Source of the DNA: Pseudomonas capsici
Lineage (GTDB): Bacteria > Pseudomonadota > Gammaproteobacteria > Pseudomonadales > Pseudomonadaceae
Length of the DNA: 64,000 nucleotides
Direction: 5' to 3'
NCBI RefSeq assembly: GCF_017165765.1
Contig: NZ_JAFGZD010000017.1
Location: 54,472 to 118,471, forward strand
Positions within the stretch are counted from its first letter, which is position 1, and each line of letters opens with the position of its first letter. The position numbers and the translations under genes are program-made. Below the pieces are notes generated by a model. The model made no database searches. It saw only the letters and a program-made list of their open reading frames with translations, and was not told the DNA's origin. Of this stretch, positions 1 through 8,462 are shown in pieces.

Positions 1-232
1 TGACCGCGTTGAAGACGCGCGTAACGTTCTGAAAGAAGGCGAAGAGATCGAAGCCAAGATCATCAGCGTTGACCGCAAGAGCCGCGTAATCAGCCTGTCC
101 ATCAAGTCGAAAGACGTTGAAGACGAGAAAGAAGCTATCCAGAGCCTGCGTAGCAAGCCTGAAGCTGCTGAAAGCACTGGTCCAACCACTATCGGTGACC
201 TGCTGCGTGCGCAAATGGAAAAACAGAACTAA
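1..232 (+). CDS. rpsA: 30S ribosomal protein S1, C-terminal end (partial)
   Basis: The window opens inside this gene; the reading frame starts at base 2 and gives 76 residues before TAA at 230-232. The visible piece is the end of the last S1/OB-fold repeat (VISLSIKSKD, as in the closing strand of an S1 motif) followed by the acidic, low-complexity tail typical of gammaproteobacterial S1, ending in LLRAQMEKQN. S1 binds mRNA on the small ribosomal subunit and helps initiation. The assignment rests on this tail plus the downstream ihfB, a conserved rpsA-ihfB order in gammaproteobacteria. A strong terminator follows within 20 bases. Confidence 0.93.
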   Translation, partial: DRVEDARNVLKEGEEIEAKIISVDRKSRVISLSIKSKDVEDEKEAIQSLRSKPEAAESTGPTTIGDLLRAQMEKQN

Positions 233-248
233 GTTCTGCTTGACCATG

Positions 249-277
249 AAAAAGGGCGACTTCGGTCGCCCTTTTTT
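249..277 (+). terminator. Rho-independent terminator of rpsA
   Basis: A 7-bp perfect stem (GGGCGAC at 254-260, GTCGCCC at 265-271) closes a TTCG tetraloop and is followed by a run of T. It lies 17 bases after the rpsA stop, so ihfB is probably transcribed mainly from its own promoter. Confidence 0.92.
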
Positions 278-553
278 GTGGGCGCTGTTCGGGGCCTGGA
301 GCGCTGCCTTCAACGTGCCGCTGTCCCGGTGCCCTAAACGTTTTAAACGCCTCCAGGTGCCTTGCAGGCCGCACCCTGCCTGATGTCACTGTCTCTGCCG
401 TCCATTCCTCTCTCTGTTGTCATGTTCCGGTCATGGATTCATGCCTGGTTGATATGGGTTCACATAAGTCAATACTTGGGCTGTTCAAATTCGTCCGGTC
501 ATGCTAAAACCTTCGGAGCGCTGATCTAGCTGCTTGAAAAAGAAGGGAAAAAT
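278..553. other. Intergenic region upstream of ihfB
   Basis: Between the rpsA terminator and ihfB no convincing gene is seen. The last 60 bases carry AT-rich promoter-like sequence (TTGGGC at 476-481 and TGCTAAAA near 502), but spacing to a good -10 box is poor, so I do not call a promoter. The purine-rich GAAGGGAAAA directly before the ihfB ATG serves as ribosome binding site. Confidence 0.5.
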
Positions 554-850
554 ATGACGAAGTCGGAGTTGATCGAACGAATTGTCACCCATCAAGGGCT
601 GCTCTCATCCAAGGATGTCGAGTTGGCCATCAAGACCATGCTTGAACAAATGTCTCAGTGTCTGGCGACAGGCGACCGTATAGAAATACGCGGGTTTGGC
701 AGCTTTTCCCTGCATTACCGCGCACCGCGGGTAGGGCGCAATCCGAAAACGGGCCAGTCGGTAAGCCTCGACGGCAAATTCGTTCCTCACTTCAAGCCGG
801 GCAAGGAGCTGCGGGATCGAGTCAACGAGGACGAAGAAGAGGGCCTCTGA
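554..850 (+). CDS. ihfB: Integration host factor subunit beta
   Basis: This 98-residue protein is the beta subunit of IHF, the heterodimeric nucleoid protein that bends DNA about 160 degrees and assists sigma-54 promoters, recombination and replication. The HU/IHF fold is clear: two N-terminal helices (residues 1-40), then GDRIEIRGFGSF (about 41-52) and the DNA-intercalating arm with RVGRNPKTG near residue 60, where the conserved Pro sits. The length matches the usual 94-100 residues, with an acidic tail typical of pseudomonads. Start ATG has a purine-rich Shine-Dalgarno sequence. The next gene starts 24 bases downstream and is probably cotranscribed. Confidence 0.97.
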   Translation: MTKSELIERIVTHQGLLSSKDVELAIKTMLEQMSQCLATGDRIEIRGFGSFSLHYRAPRVGRNPKTGQSVSLDGKFVPHFKPGKELRDRVNEDEEEGL

Positions 851-874
851 GGCCGATAACCAGAGGATCAGTGG

Positions 875-1120
875 ATGCACATCTTCAAACGAATCATCGT
901 GATCGCCGTCGCATTGCTTGTCGTACTGGCAACTGCGGTGTTCATGCTGGAAAACCGGCAGCCTGTTACGCTGGTCTTCTTTGGATGGTCGACACCTGAG
1001 CTTTCCCAGGCTGTTCCTGTGGTTCTGGCGCTTTTACTGGGTATGCTGGTTGGTCCTTTTCTGGCCTGGCTGGCAAGCTTTCGTAAAAAGCGCGTACGTT
1101 CGGCCCGTTCAATTCAGTAG
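875..1120 (+). CDS. LapA-domain (DUF1049) inner-membrane protein
   Basis: An 81-residue protein with two predicted transmembrane segments (about residues 6-24 and 43-66) and a basic C-terminal end (FRKKRVRSAR). The ENRQPVTLVFFGW stretch between them is the signature of the lipopolysaccharide assembly protein A domain. In E. coli the LapA/LapB pair controls LpxC turnover, but no lapB is seen here and the role in Pseudomonas is not established by this sequence. It follows ihfB by 24 bases and is likely in the same transcript; this ihfB-LapA order is common in pseudomonads. Confidence 0.82.
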   Translation: MHIFKRIIVIAVALLVVLATAVFMLENRQPVTLVFFGWSTPELSQAVPVVLALLLGMLVGPFLAWLASFRKKRVRSARSIQ

Positions 1121-1522
1121 AACAGGCATCTGCTACCCGGAAGGACGTCCGTCTTTCCATTGCCTTCTTTCAGGGCCTTTGGCTCTGCGTTCAATGCATC
1201 CTTGCAGTTTGTCGAATAGCTCGGCGATTTCCTGCGCTTGCTCACACGTTGTTTGTCTTATTTATTTGTAGGATCTTTCTTGTTGTTTTAGAGGATAGGT
1301 TACTTGATTTTGTAGGTTTGTTTTTTGTGTCTTGAGTGTTGCCCGTATTTAAAGCCTTTCACTATAACTTGCTCTCGTTTAGTGTTTTTATTTTTGCTCT
1401 TGTGCTCGCCTGTCAAGACTTGAAGATAAATCTGTTGCGCTCAAAATAAGCCATCTCTTGAAATTCGGATGTCGGGTTTCGGTGCTTTTCACAAGGCCGA
1501 ACTTGCTGAAATAGGTGGCTGC
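1121..1522. other. AT-rich intergenic region at the former O-antigen boundary
   Basis: About 400 bases without a supportable gene. An imperfect hairpin (GGAAGGACG at 1139-1147 with CGTCTTTCC at 1150-1158) may end the ihfB transcript. From about 1250 to 1450 the sequence becomes strikingly T-rich and lower in G+C than its neighbours. It probably holds the promoter of the next gene. Low G+C here fits an old junction of a horizontally exchanged O-antigen locus, which is inference. Confidence 0.5.
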
Positions 1523-2953
1523 ATGTCTTTTCCTGAAATCATTCATCATGGCGCAACCCGAAGTGTGACCGGTTCCTGTCACCAGTTATGTATGGATGCA
1601 GCCCATAGTCTGTTGATTGATTGTGGCGCGATCCAGAATGACAGCCCTGGCCCTGATACTGGACAGTTCGGTTTCTCTGCTGCCGATATCAAGGCCTTTA
1701 TTGTTACTCACGTGCATGCCGACCATGTAGGAAGAATTCCAGAACTGCTGGCCTCGGGTTATAAGGGGCCGATATTGTGCAGTGAGCCGTCTGCGCATTT
1801 ATTGCCTCTGGTCATGGAGGATCTTCTCAAACTTGAGTCCCAGAATGACCGCAGGCAGATAGAGCGAAACCTTGCAGCGATTGAAAAACGCATCATTGCC
1901 TTGCCCTTCGATCACTGGTTTGCTCTGGTCAATACCGATGCACTGGTCTGCAAGGTTCGTCTGCAACGTGCCGGCCATATCCTGGGTTCTGCCTATGTCG
2001 AGTGCGATCTTCAGTATCCGCTGGAGGGGCGTACTGAGCGTGTGGTGTTTTCAGGGGATCTGGGGGCAGGTGATGCACCGATGCTGCCCGCTCCAAAATC
2101 CCCCGAGCGTGCTGACATTCTTGTGCTTGAGAGCACTTATGGCGGTCGTCTTCATGAGGAGCGCAGCACGCGGCAATTGCGCCTTGAGCAAGTCATCGAT
2201 CAGGCGCTGGAGGATCATGGCACGGTCCTGATTCCCGCCTTCAGCATTGGCCGCACTCAGGAGCTGCTGTATGAGCTGGAGGATCTCCTGCGACGCAAGG
2301 CCTTGCTGGGCGAGCCTGTCGATGGCGCCGACAGGAACGCCTTGCCGGTGAACTGGCCGCAGTTGCCGATCATTCTCGATTCACCTCTGGCCAGCCGCTT
2401 CACCGGCGTCTATCAGGCCTTTGAGGATTATTGGAGCGATGAGGCACAAGAGCGCGTGAGGAGCGGCAGGCAGCCTCTGGGGTTCTCTCAATTGATTACC
2501 GTCGACAGCCATGACCGGCATTTGCAGACGGTCAATTATCTGGCCAGCACCGCCCGGCCCGCTATCGTTATCGCGGGCAATGGCATGTGCGCAGGCGGGC
2601 GCATTGTCAATTACCTGAAGGCCATGCTGGGGGACCGACGGCATAATGTGGTTTTCGTGGGCTATCAGGCCAAGGGCACGCCAGGGGCGGCGATCCAGAA
2701 GCATGGCCCGATCGGTGGTTATGTCGAGCTTGACCGTGAGCGCTTCGATATTCGTGCCGGTATCTCTACTGTCGCTGGCTATTCCGCTCATGCGGATCAG
2801 GACGGGCTGGTCAGGTTTGTCACCTCGATGACCGAATGGCCTGCCCGGATAAGGCTGGTACATGGCGAGGCGAGCGCGAAGAAGGCATTGGGCAACGTCC
2901 TGAACAGGAAGTACTCGCTGGCCAATCGACGCCTGGAACTGCTTGTACCCTGA
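1523..2953 (+). CDS. Beta-CASP metallo-beta-lactamase-fold hydrolase (RNA-specificity type)
   Basis: A 476-residue protein of the metallo-beta-lactamase superfamily, beta-CASP branch, as in bacterial and archaeal RNA-processing nucleases. The HxHxDH zinc motif is seen as THVHADHVGR (about residue 63), later histidines as RAGHILGSAY and FSGDLG, and the C-terminal RMMBL-like part as YSAHADQDGL. A long central insert between the metal motifs fits the beta-CASP cap. I chose ATG 1523 over an upstream ATG at 1469 because AGGTGG sits 4 bases before it and relatives start with a MxxPxIxHHGA-like end. Substrate unknown; an RNase role is inferred from the family. It stands alone between the LapA-domain gene and wbpL. 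Confidence 0.85.
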   Translation: MSFPEIIHHGATRSVTGSCHQLCMDAAHSLLIDCGAIQNDSPGPDTGQFGFSAADIKAFIVTHVHADHVGRIPELLASGYKGPILCSEPSAHLLPLVMEDLLKLESQNDRRQIERNLAAIEKRIIALPFDHWFALVNTDALVCKVRLQRAGHILGSAYVECDLQYPLEGRTERVVFSGDLGAGDAPMLPAPKSPERADILVLESTYGGRLHEERSTRQLRLEQVIDQALEDHGTVLIPAFSIGRTQELLYELEDLLRRKALLGEPVDGADRNALPVNWPQLPIILDSPLASRFTGVYQAFEDYWSDEAQERVRSGRQPLGFSQLITVDSHDRHLQTVNYLASTARPAIVIAGNGMCAGGRIVNYLKAMLGDRRHNVVFVGYQAKGTPGAAIQKHGPIGGYVELDRERFDIRAGISTVAGYSAHADQDGLVRFVTSMTEWPARIRLVHGEASAKKALGNVLNRKYSLANRRLELLVP

Positions 2954-3149
2954 ACCGTTCTTCAAGGCTATATGACCGGATCCACGGTCTGCATATGTCT
3001 GTAGCCCTCGCAAGAAGTGTTTTTAGCAAAAGCTTTGCGATTCTTTGCAGGCCGTTATTTCCAAAACCTGTACGATGCTCGATCAGGCGCCATCGTCAGG
3101 ATGGATGACAGGATGAAAGAAACGGTACGGTCTTTTCTGGAACGCAAAA

Positions 3150-4166
3150 ATGGTTGAGTGGTTTTCTGTAGTCGCTGTGGCGGTTTTATCTTTGGGGTTG
3201 ACGGCACTTCTTCGCAGGTACGCCCTGTCAAGGAGTCTGATGGATGTTCCAAATGCGCGTAGCTCACACAAGATTCCTACACCGCGAGGTGGCGGGGTTT
3301 CCATTGTTGTAGCTTTTTTGCTTGCCATACTGCTGTTGGGGCTGGGAGAGCGGATTCCGTCTTCGGCCCTGATTGCCATCCTGGGTGCAGGCGGTCTGGT
3401 TGCCGTGATCGGCTTCATGGACGATCACGGCCACATCGCGGCACGCTGGCGGTTGCTGGGGCATTTCAGTGCCGCGGCCTGGGCGCTGGCATGGCTGGGC
3501 GGACTGGCACCTCTCGACTTCTTTGGCTTCACTCTGGATCTGGGGCTTATCGGCCATATTCTTGCCGCTTTTTACCTGGTCTGGATGCTGAACCTCTATA
3601 ACTTCATGGACGGTATCGACGGTATTGCCAGCATCGAGGCTGTAACGGTCTGTGCGGGTATCAGCCTCATATACGTTCTGGGCGATTACGGTCAGCTGCT
3701 GTGGGGGCCTGTGTTGCTGGCTGCTGCAGTCATGGGCTTTCTGTACTGGAACTTCCCGCCTGCGCGGATATTCATGGGCGACGCGGGCAGCGGGTTTCTG
3801 GGAATTGCGCTGGGCGTACTCTCCTTGCAGGCAGCATGGGCTTCATCCCATCTTTTCTGGGCCTGGCTGATTCTGCTGGGGGTATTTATCGTCGATGCTA
3901 CCGTAACGCTTACCCGTCGCCTGTTGCGTGGCGACAAGGTGTATGAAGCTCATCGCAGCCACGCGTATCAGTTTGCATCGCGTCGCTATGGCAAGCACCT
4001 TCCGGTAACCCTGGCAGTGGGCTTCATCAACATCTTCTGGCTTATGCCTGTCGCGCTTTGGGTCGGGGTATTCGGTGGTGACGGTTTGACAGGGCTTCTG
4101 GTTGCCTATGTCCCGCTGGTACTGCTTGCTCTCAAATTCGACGCAGGCCGTCTTGAGGCCAGTTGA
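3150..4166 (+). CDS. wbpL: Initiating glycosyltransferase WbpL (WecA/MraY family)
   Basis: A 338-residue, very hydrophobic protein with about ten membrane segments. It belongs to the polyprenyl-phosphate N-acetylhexosamine-1-phosphate transferases that start O-antigen synthesis on undecaprenyl phosphate at the inner membrane. Family motifs are visible: the N-terminal SSHKIPTPRGGG, the FMDDHGH loop, the NFMDGIDGIA active-site loop and FMGDAGSGFLG. WbpL of P. aeruginosa transfers FucNAc- or GlcNAc-type phosphosugars, and adjacency to wbpM supports that name over wecA. About 100 bases separate it from wbpM. Start ATG 3150 has only a weak GGAA Shine-Dalgarno sequence. Confidence 0.92.
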   Translation: MVEWFSVVAVAVLSLGLTALLRRYALSRSLMDVPNARSSHKIPTPRGGGVSIVVAFLLAILLLGLGERIPSSALIAILGAGGLVAVIGFMDDHGHIAARWRLLGHFSAAAWALAWLGGLAPLDFFGFTLDLGLIGHILAAFYLVWMLNLYNFMDGIDGIASIEAVTVCAGISLIYVLGDYGQLLWGPVLLAAAVMGFLYWNFPPARIFMGDAGSGFLGIALGVLSLQAAWASSHLFWAWLILLGVFIVDATVTLTRRLLRGDKVYEAHRSHAYQFASRRYGKHLPVTLAVGFINIFWLMPVALWVGVFGGDGLTGLLVAYVPLVLLALKFDAGRLEAS

Positions 4167-4268
4167 TTTGAATATTCGCGTTTTACCTATAGATTGAGTC
4201 ATTCTATGTCGACATTTGCTTCGAACATCAGGTGTAACATTCTGTAGAGATCGAGGAGGAGCAAGGGC

Positions 4269-6272
4269 ATGAACAGATTGCGAGTTTTTCTGCTGGCGTT
4301 GCCGCGGCGGAAAAAGCGAATAGTTCAGGTCTTTGCTGACCTCTTTCTGGTCTGGTTCGCACTGTGGATGGCATTTGTCGTTCGCCTGGGTGTGGAAGAC
4401 CTGATCAACCCCCTTGAGAAACATACCTGGCTTTTCATCAGCGCCCCGATCGTCGCCATCCCGTTGTTTATCCGCTTCGGGATGTACCGTGCGGTCATGC
4501 GCTACTTCGGCAACGATGCACTGATAGCAATCATCAAGGCCGTGACCCTGTCCGCGCTCATTCTGGGCTGCGTGGTCTACCTGTACAGTAACCATCAGCA
4601 CGTGGTTCCCCGTTCGGTCATGTTCAACTACTGGTGGTTGAGCCTGGTCATGATCGGAGGCCTGCGTCTGGCGATGCGGCAGTATTTTCTCGGCGACTGG
4701 TTTGTGGCCGGGCAACATATACCTTTCAGTAATCGCGACGATGGTTTGCCCAAGGTTGCGATATATGGCGCGGGTGCTGCCGGCAATCAACTGGTGGCCG
4801 CCCTGCGAATGAGCAGGCTCATGCGCCCCGTTGCTTTTATCGACGATGACAAGTCGATCTCCAATCGAGTGATTTCCGGGCTGCTGGTCTACAGACCCAA
4901 GCATATTCAGCGCATGATCGAGGTCACCGGGGCTCAGGAAATCCTGTTGGCGATTCCATCCGTATCACGTGGGCGCCGCCGGGAAATCCTGGGGTTTCTT
5001 GAAGGCTTTCCTCTGCATGTGCGAACCGTTCCGGGCTTCATGGACCTGGCGGCGGGGCGGGTCAAGGTTGACGATCTGCAGGAGGTCGACATTGCCGATC
5101 TGCTGGGGCGCGACTCCGTTCCTGCCAGGGAAAACCTGCTTGAGCACTGCATCAAGGGGCAGACCGTCCTGGTGACGGGGGCCGGTGGCTCCATTGGTTC
5201 GGAACTGTGCCGACAGATACTCGAACTCCAGCCCGTCAAGCTGCTGTTGCTCGACCACAGTGAATTCAATCTCTATTCCATCCTCAGCGAGCTTGAGCAG
5301 CGCGTGACCCGCGAGTCTCTGCGGGTCAGGTTGCTGCCTATCCTGGGCTCCGTACGTGATCATCCGAAGCTGCTGGATATCATGAAAACCTGGAAGGTCG
5401 ACACCGTCTATCATGCCGCTGCCTACAAGCATGTGCCCATGGTTGAGCACAACATTGCAGAAGGCTTTGCCAATAATGTCATCGGCACCCTCAACACCGC
5501 CCAGGCAGCATTGCAGGCAGGGGTTTCCAACTTCGTCCTGATTTCTACCGACAAGGCAGTCAGGCCCACCAATATCATGGGCAGCACCAAGCGGCTGGCC
5601 GAGCTGATCCTGCAGGCCCTGAGTCGTGAAACCGCTCCGGTAATCCTTGGGGATGTCGCCAATGTCCATCAGGTCAACAAGACCCGTTTCATCATGGTCC
5701 GGTTTGGCAATGTGCTGGGGTCTTCGGGGTCTGTGATCCCGTTATTCCACAAGCAGATCAAGTCCGGCGGGCCTCTGACAGTGACCCATCCGAAGATCAC
5801 CCGCTACTTCATGACCATTCCCGAAGCGGCCCAGCTGGTCATTCAGGCGGGCTCCATGGGGCAGGGCGGGGATGTGTTTGTGCTGGACATGGGCGAGCCT
5901 GTGAAGATCGTCGAGCTGGCGGAAAAGATGATCCATCTGTCAGGCCTGAGCATTCGCTCGGAGAAAAACCCTCAGGGCGATATTGCCATCGAGTTCACGG
6001 GGCTGCGTCCGGGTGAAAAGCTTTACGAGGAATTGCTGATCGGTGAAAACGTGGTTGCCACCGAGCATCCGATGATCATGAGTGCCAATGAAGATCATCT
6101 GCAATGGGAAGTGCTCAAGGGGCGATTGAAAGCGCTGCTTGAAGCGGTGGGTAAAGATGATTACAACAGTGTTCGTCAATTGCTGCGCGAAACAGTCAGT
6201 GGTTATACGCCGGAAGGTGAAATTGTTGACTGGATATATCAGGAGCGCCGTCGTGAACCGGATTTCAACTAA
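4269..6272 (+). CDS. wbpM: UDP-sugar 4,6-dehydratase WbpM
   Basis: A 667-residue membrane-anchored nucleotide-sugar dehydratase. Four N-terminal transmembrane helices lie in residues 15-145, then a CoA-binding-like Rossmann region (IYGAGAAGNQL), then the catalytic short-chain dehydrogenase domain starting at VTGAGGSIGSE (about 305). Catalytic residues are in STDKAVRPTNIMGSTK, with Met in place of the usual Tyr, which is the known WbpM signature. The enzyme makes the 4-keto-6-deoxy intermediate needed for QuiNAc/FucNAc sugars. ATG 4269 follows GAGGAGG. A terminator-like hairpin lies at 6405-6430. In P. aeruginosa wbpM likewise closes the O-antigen cluster. Confidence 0.95.
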   Translation: MNRLRVFLLALPRRKKRIVQVFADLFLVWFALWMAFVVRLGVEDLINPLEKHTWLFISAPIVAIPLFIRFGMYRAVMRYFGNDALIAIIKAVTLSALILGCVVYLYSNHQHVVPRSVMFNYWWLSLVMIGGLRLAMRQYFLGDWFVAGQHIPFSNRDDGLPKVAIYGAGAAGNQLVAALRMSRLMRPVAFIDDDKSISNRVISGLLVYRPKHIQRMIEVTGAQEILLAIPSVSRGRRREILGFLEGFPLHVRTVPGFMDLAAGRVKVDDLQEVDIADLLGRDSVPARENLLEHCIKGQTVLVTGAGGSIGSELCRQILELQPVKLLLLDHSEFNLYSILSELEQRVTRESLRVRLLPILGSVRDHPKLLDIMKTWKVDTVYHAAAYKHVPMVEHNIAEGFANNVIGTLNTAQAALQAGVSNFVLISTDKAVRPTNIMGSTKRLAELILQALSRETAPVILGDVANVHQVNKTRFIMVRFGNVLGSSGSVIPLFHKQIKSGGPLTVTHPKITRYFMTIPEAAQLVIQAGSMGQGGDVFVLDMGEPVKIVELAEKMIHLSGLSIRSEKNPQGDIAIEFTGLRPGEKLYEELLIGENVVATEHPMIMSANEDHLQWEVLKGRLKALLEAVGKDDYNSVRQLLRETVSGYTPEGEIVDWIYQERRREPDFN

Positions 6273-6404
6273 GCGTGCGTGCGTTAATATTCGGAATATA
6301 TATTTTCACTATTAAAGTGTTTCGCTTTTTTAGAGTGAAGGCAGGGAAACAAGTGGAAACTTTCCACTTTATTGACACCGATAACGAGTGGTTTAGATTA
6401 CGAG

Positions 6405-6430
6405 GGCGGCATCTGGATGCTGCCTTTTAA
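6405..6430 (+). terminator. Probable wbpM terminator
   Basis: A 9-bp stem with one G-T pair (GGCGGCATC at 6405-6413, GATGCTGCC at 6416-6424) is followed by TTTT. A separate perfect palindrome, AAGTGGAAA/TTTCCACTT, lies at 6351-6369. Both sit between wbpM and the ComEA-like gene. Confidence 0.65.
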
Positions 6431-6448
6431 TCTTATGGAGCGTTATCT

Positions 6449-6781
6449 ATGCGAACTGATTTTTTCTCCTCGTTACTCTTTGCCTTGCTTGCCAGTTTCT
6501 CGGTTGCCGTTACGGCGGCACCGTCTGGCCAGATGATGACTGACAGCATGACCTCGCATGCTGTTACCAAAGAGCAGAAGGCCGATACAGTCAATATCAA
6601 CAAGGCCGATGCAGACACATTGCAGAAAGCACTTGCCGGTATTGGCAAGAATAAGGCCATGGCCATAGTTGCCTATCGAGAAGCCAATGGCGAATTCGCA
6701 TCGGTTGAAGAACTTATCGAAGTGAAAGGTATTGGCAAGGCGATCCTGGACAGGAATCGCGAAAAGTTGACGGTCGAGTGA
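6449..6781 (+). CDS. ComEA-like helix-hairpin-helix protein
   Basis: A 110-residue exported protein. A signal peptide is seen (basic start, hydrophobic run, cleavage near VTAAP at about 24-26). The mature part holds one ComEA-type helix-hairpin-helix domain: VNINKADADTLQKAL followed by GIGKNKAMAIV and VKGIGKAILD, the two hairpin GIG motifs that bind DNA backbone. ComEA proteins bind incoming DNA in the periplasm in competent bacteria; whether this strain is competent is unknown. The order wbpM-ComEA-like is also that of P. aeruginosa. No other competence gene is close. Confidence 0.88.
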   Translation: MRTDFFSSLLFALLASFSVAVTAAPSGQMMTDSMTSHAVTKEQKADTVNINKADADTLQKALAGIGKNKAMAIVAYREANGEFASVEELIEVKGIGKAILDRNREKLTVE

Positions 6782-6869
6782 TATGACCCTGGAAGTTCGG
6801 TCAGGTACCGGGCTTTCAATTTCTGCACGGGCGTAGTCTCGTGCAGGTCCAACGTTTGGGATCTGCCCC

Positions 6870-7436
6870 TCAGCGAAGTTCTTTTATTTCCACTTTGAGT
6901 CTGTCGCGTGCGGTATTGAGAATCTGCTCCGACAATTCGCTGCTATGGGTACTGCGTGAAAGGATCATTGCGCCTACCAGTGTCGACAGGATGCTGATAC
7001 TTCTTTGCTCGGTGTTTTCCCCGGGCAATACCTTGGAAAAGGCCGATTGCAGATGCAGGATGATTTCATCGGTGATCAGGCTGGGTTTGCCGGTCTGTCC
7101 CAGCTCTGCACAAATGTTTGGCAGTGGGCAGCCTGATTCGGGAGCGTCGCGATGCTCGGGCGAGAGGTACAGATCGATGAGGCCTGGCAGCGGGTCTTCC
7201 GTGGCGAAGAGCTTGCCGAGTGTTTCCTCCGCTTCTTGCGCGGCGCAACGCAGGGCCTGCTCTACCAGATCATCCTTGGATTTGAAATGGGCATAGAAGC
7301 CGCCATGGGTCAGGCCCAGCGCTTTCATCAATGGTTGCAGGCCTGTGGCACCAATACCGTCACGGCGAAAGCGTGCAGACGCTTCCTTGATGATGCGTTG
7401 ATGGGTTTGGGCTTTGTGATCCAGGGCATAACGCAT
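6870..7436 (-). CDS. TetR-family transcriptional regulator
   Basis: A 188-residue regulator. Residues 10-55 form the TetR helix-turn-helix (IIKEASARFRRDGIGATG, then LMKALGLTHGGFYAHFKSKDD). The C-terminal domain is the ligand-binding and dimer part, with CPLPNICAELG near residue 105, resembling the AcrR/NemR-like C-terminal families. ATG 7436 follows GGGAGG. It lies downstream of pvdS on the same strand, with a 224-base gap and no obvious target gene beside it, so its ligand and regulon cannot be read from context. Confidence 0.9.
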   Translation of the reverse strand: MRYALDHKAQTHQRIIKEASARFRRDGIGATGLQPLMKALGLTHGGFYAHFKSKDDLVEQALRCAAQEAEETLGKLFATEDPLPGLIDLYLSPEHRDAPESGCPLPNICAELGQTGKPSLITDEIILHLQSAFSKVLPGENTEQRSISILSTLVGAMILSRSTHSSELSEQILNTARDRLKVEIKELR

Positions 7437-7660
7437 GTGATGAGCCTCCCGACTATGGCCCGTAAATTGTTACTGCGTATTTTCACATGGATAGGTTAAT
7501 CGATGCAGCGATGATTTTTTAAATCGCATTTACAGCATCCGGGTCTTGGACACATTCAGTAATGCAAGTTCAAGACGGGCTCATGCTACGTGTTTTTACG
7601 CAAGGCAGAACCTGCCGATCGGCATACTACGAAAGGATGGTACCGCCCGTCAGAGGAGTC

Positions 7661-8206
7661 TCAGGGGGCAGGGGGCGACAGGTCCTGGCGGGAAACCTTG
7701 CGGCAATGTACCAGCGCATCGCGGATCATGAAGTTGACCAGTGTCGGTGAGACTCCCAGTTCCCGGGCGATTTCTTTTTGCGGTACGCCGTGCAGGCGAT
7801 ACATCTCGAATGCGTAGCGGGTGCGGCTGGGCAACTGAGCCAGAGCGTCGGCGATGTGTTCCAGGGTCACGAAATTGATGTGCGAGGTTTCGGGGGATGC
7901 ACCGTGCACGACCACATTCAGCCCCTCTTCTTCGCTGCCCGAGTACTTTTGCTCAAGTGCCTGCTTGCGATAGTGATCGATGGCCAGATTGCGCACGATC
8001 TGAAACAGGTAACTCAATTGGGCCTTGATCGATGAAGAGATTTCCGGGGCTGACTGCAGGCGGAAGAATGCATCCTGCACCACATCTTCTGCACGGGAGG
8101 TACAGCCGGTGATGCGGGTGGCTACTTTGACCAGAACCGGACGGTTGTCGACGAAGGCCTGGAGCAGGGGGGTATCACACATACTTGTGGTCAGTCGTTC
8201 CGGCAT
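7661..8206 (-). CDS. pvdS: Extracytoplasmic-function sigma factor PvdS
   Basis: This 181-residue sigma-70-family ECF factor is nearly identical in sequence pattern to PvdS, the iron-starvation sigma factor that drives pyoverdine synthesis. Visible regions are sigma region 2 (AEDVVQDAFFRLQ and YLFQIVRNLAIDHYRKQ) and region 4 (ALAQLPSRTRYAFEMYRLHGV and IARELGVSPTLVNFMIRDAL). I place the start at ATG 8206, because AGGTG lies 6 bases before it; an in-frame GTG at 8215 is less likely. A Fur box lies about 65-80 bases upstream. No pyoverdine synthesis gene is in the window, so it acts on distant targets. An adjacent anti-sigma gene is also absent. Confidence 0.95.
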   Translation of the reverse strand: MPERLTTSMCDTPLLQAFVDNRPVLVKVATRITGCTSRAEDVVQDAFFRLQSAPEISSSIKAQLSYLFQIVRNLAIDHYRKQALEQKYSGSEEEGLNVVVHGASPETSHINFVTLEHIADALAQLPSRTRYAFEMYRLHGVPQKEIARELGVSPTLVNFMIRDALVHCRKVSRQDLSPPAP

Positions 8207-8268
8207 GGAAATCACCTGGCAGCAATGAGTTTGCAGGGAGGCCCCGACATATCGCGCAACAAATTAGT

Positions 8269-8287
8269 GTGGATGATAATCATTGTC
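8269..8287. promoter_or_regulatory. Fur box upstream of pvdS
   Basis: The 19 bases match the Fur consensus (GATAATGATAATCATTATC) at 15 positions, with the core GATGATAATCATTGTC. The site lies 62 bases upstream of the pvdS start, where repression by Fe-Fur is known for pvdS in other pseudomonads. Confidence 0.82.
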
Positions 8288-8462
8288 AATTGTGGATGGT
8301 AACTAATTTCAGATATCCGGCATTCGTTTTTCCTGGCTGGCCATCTGATAACGGCTTGATCGACATCAAGGGCATGAATCCGGTCCAGGTCCAGAATGGT
8401 CGTGACCGTAGCGCTTGCTTTTGCAGGCGTGCATTTCGATGGAATGAGACACAGGAATCAGC

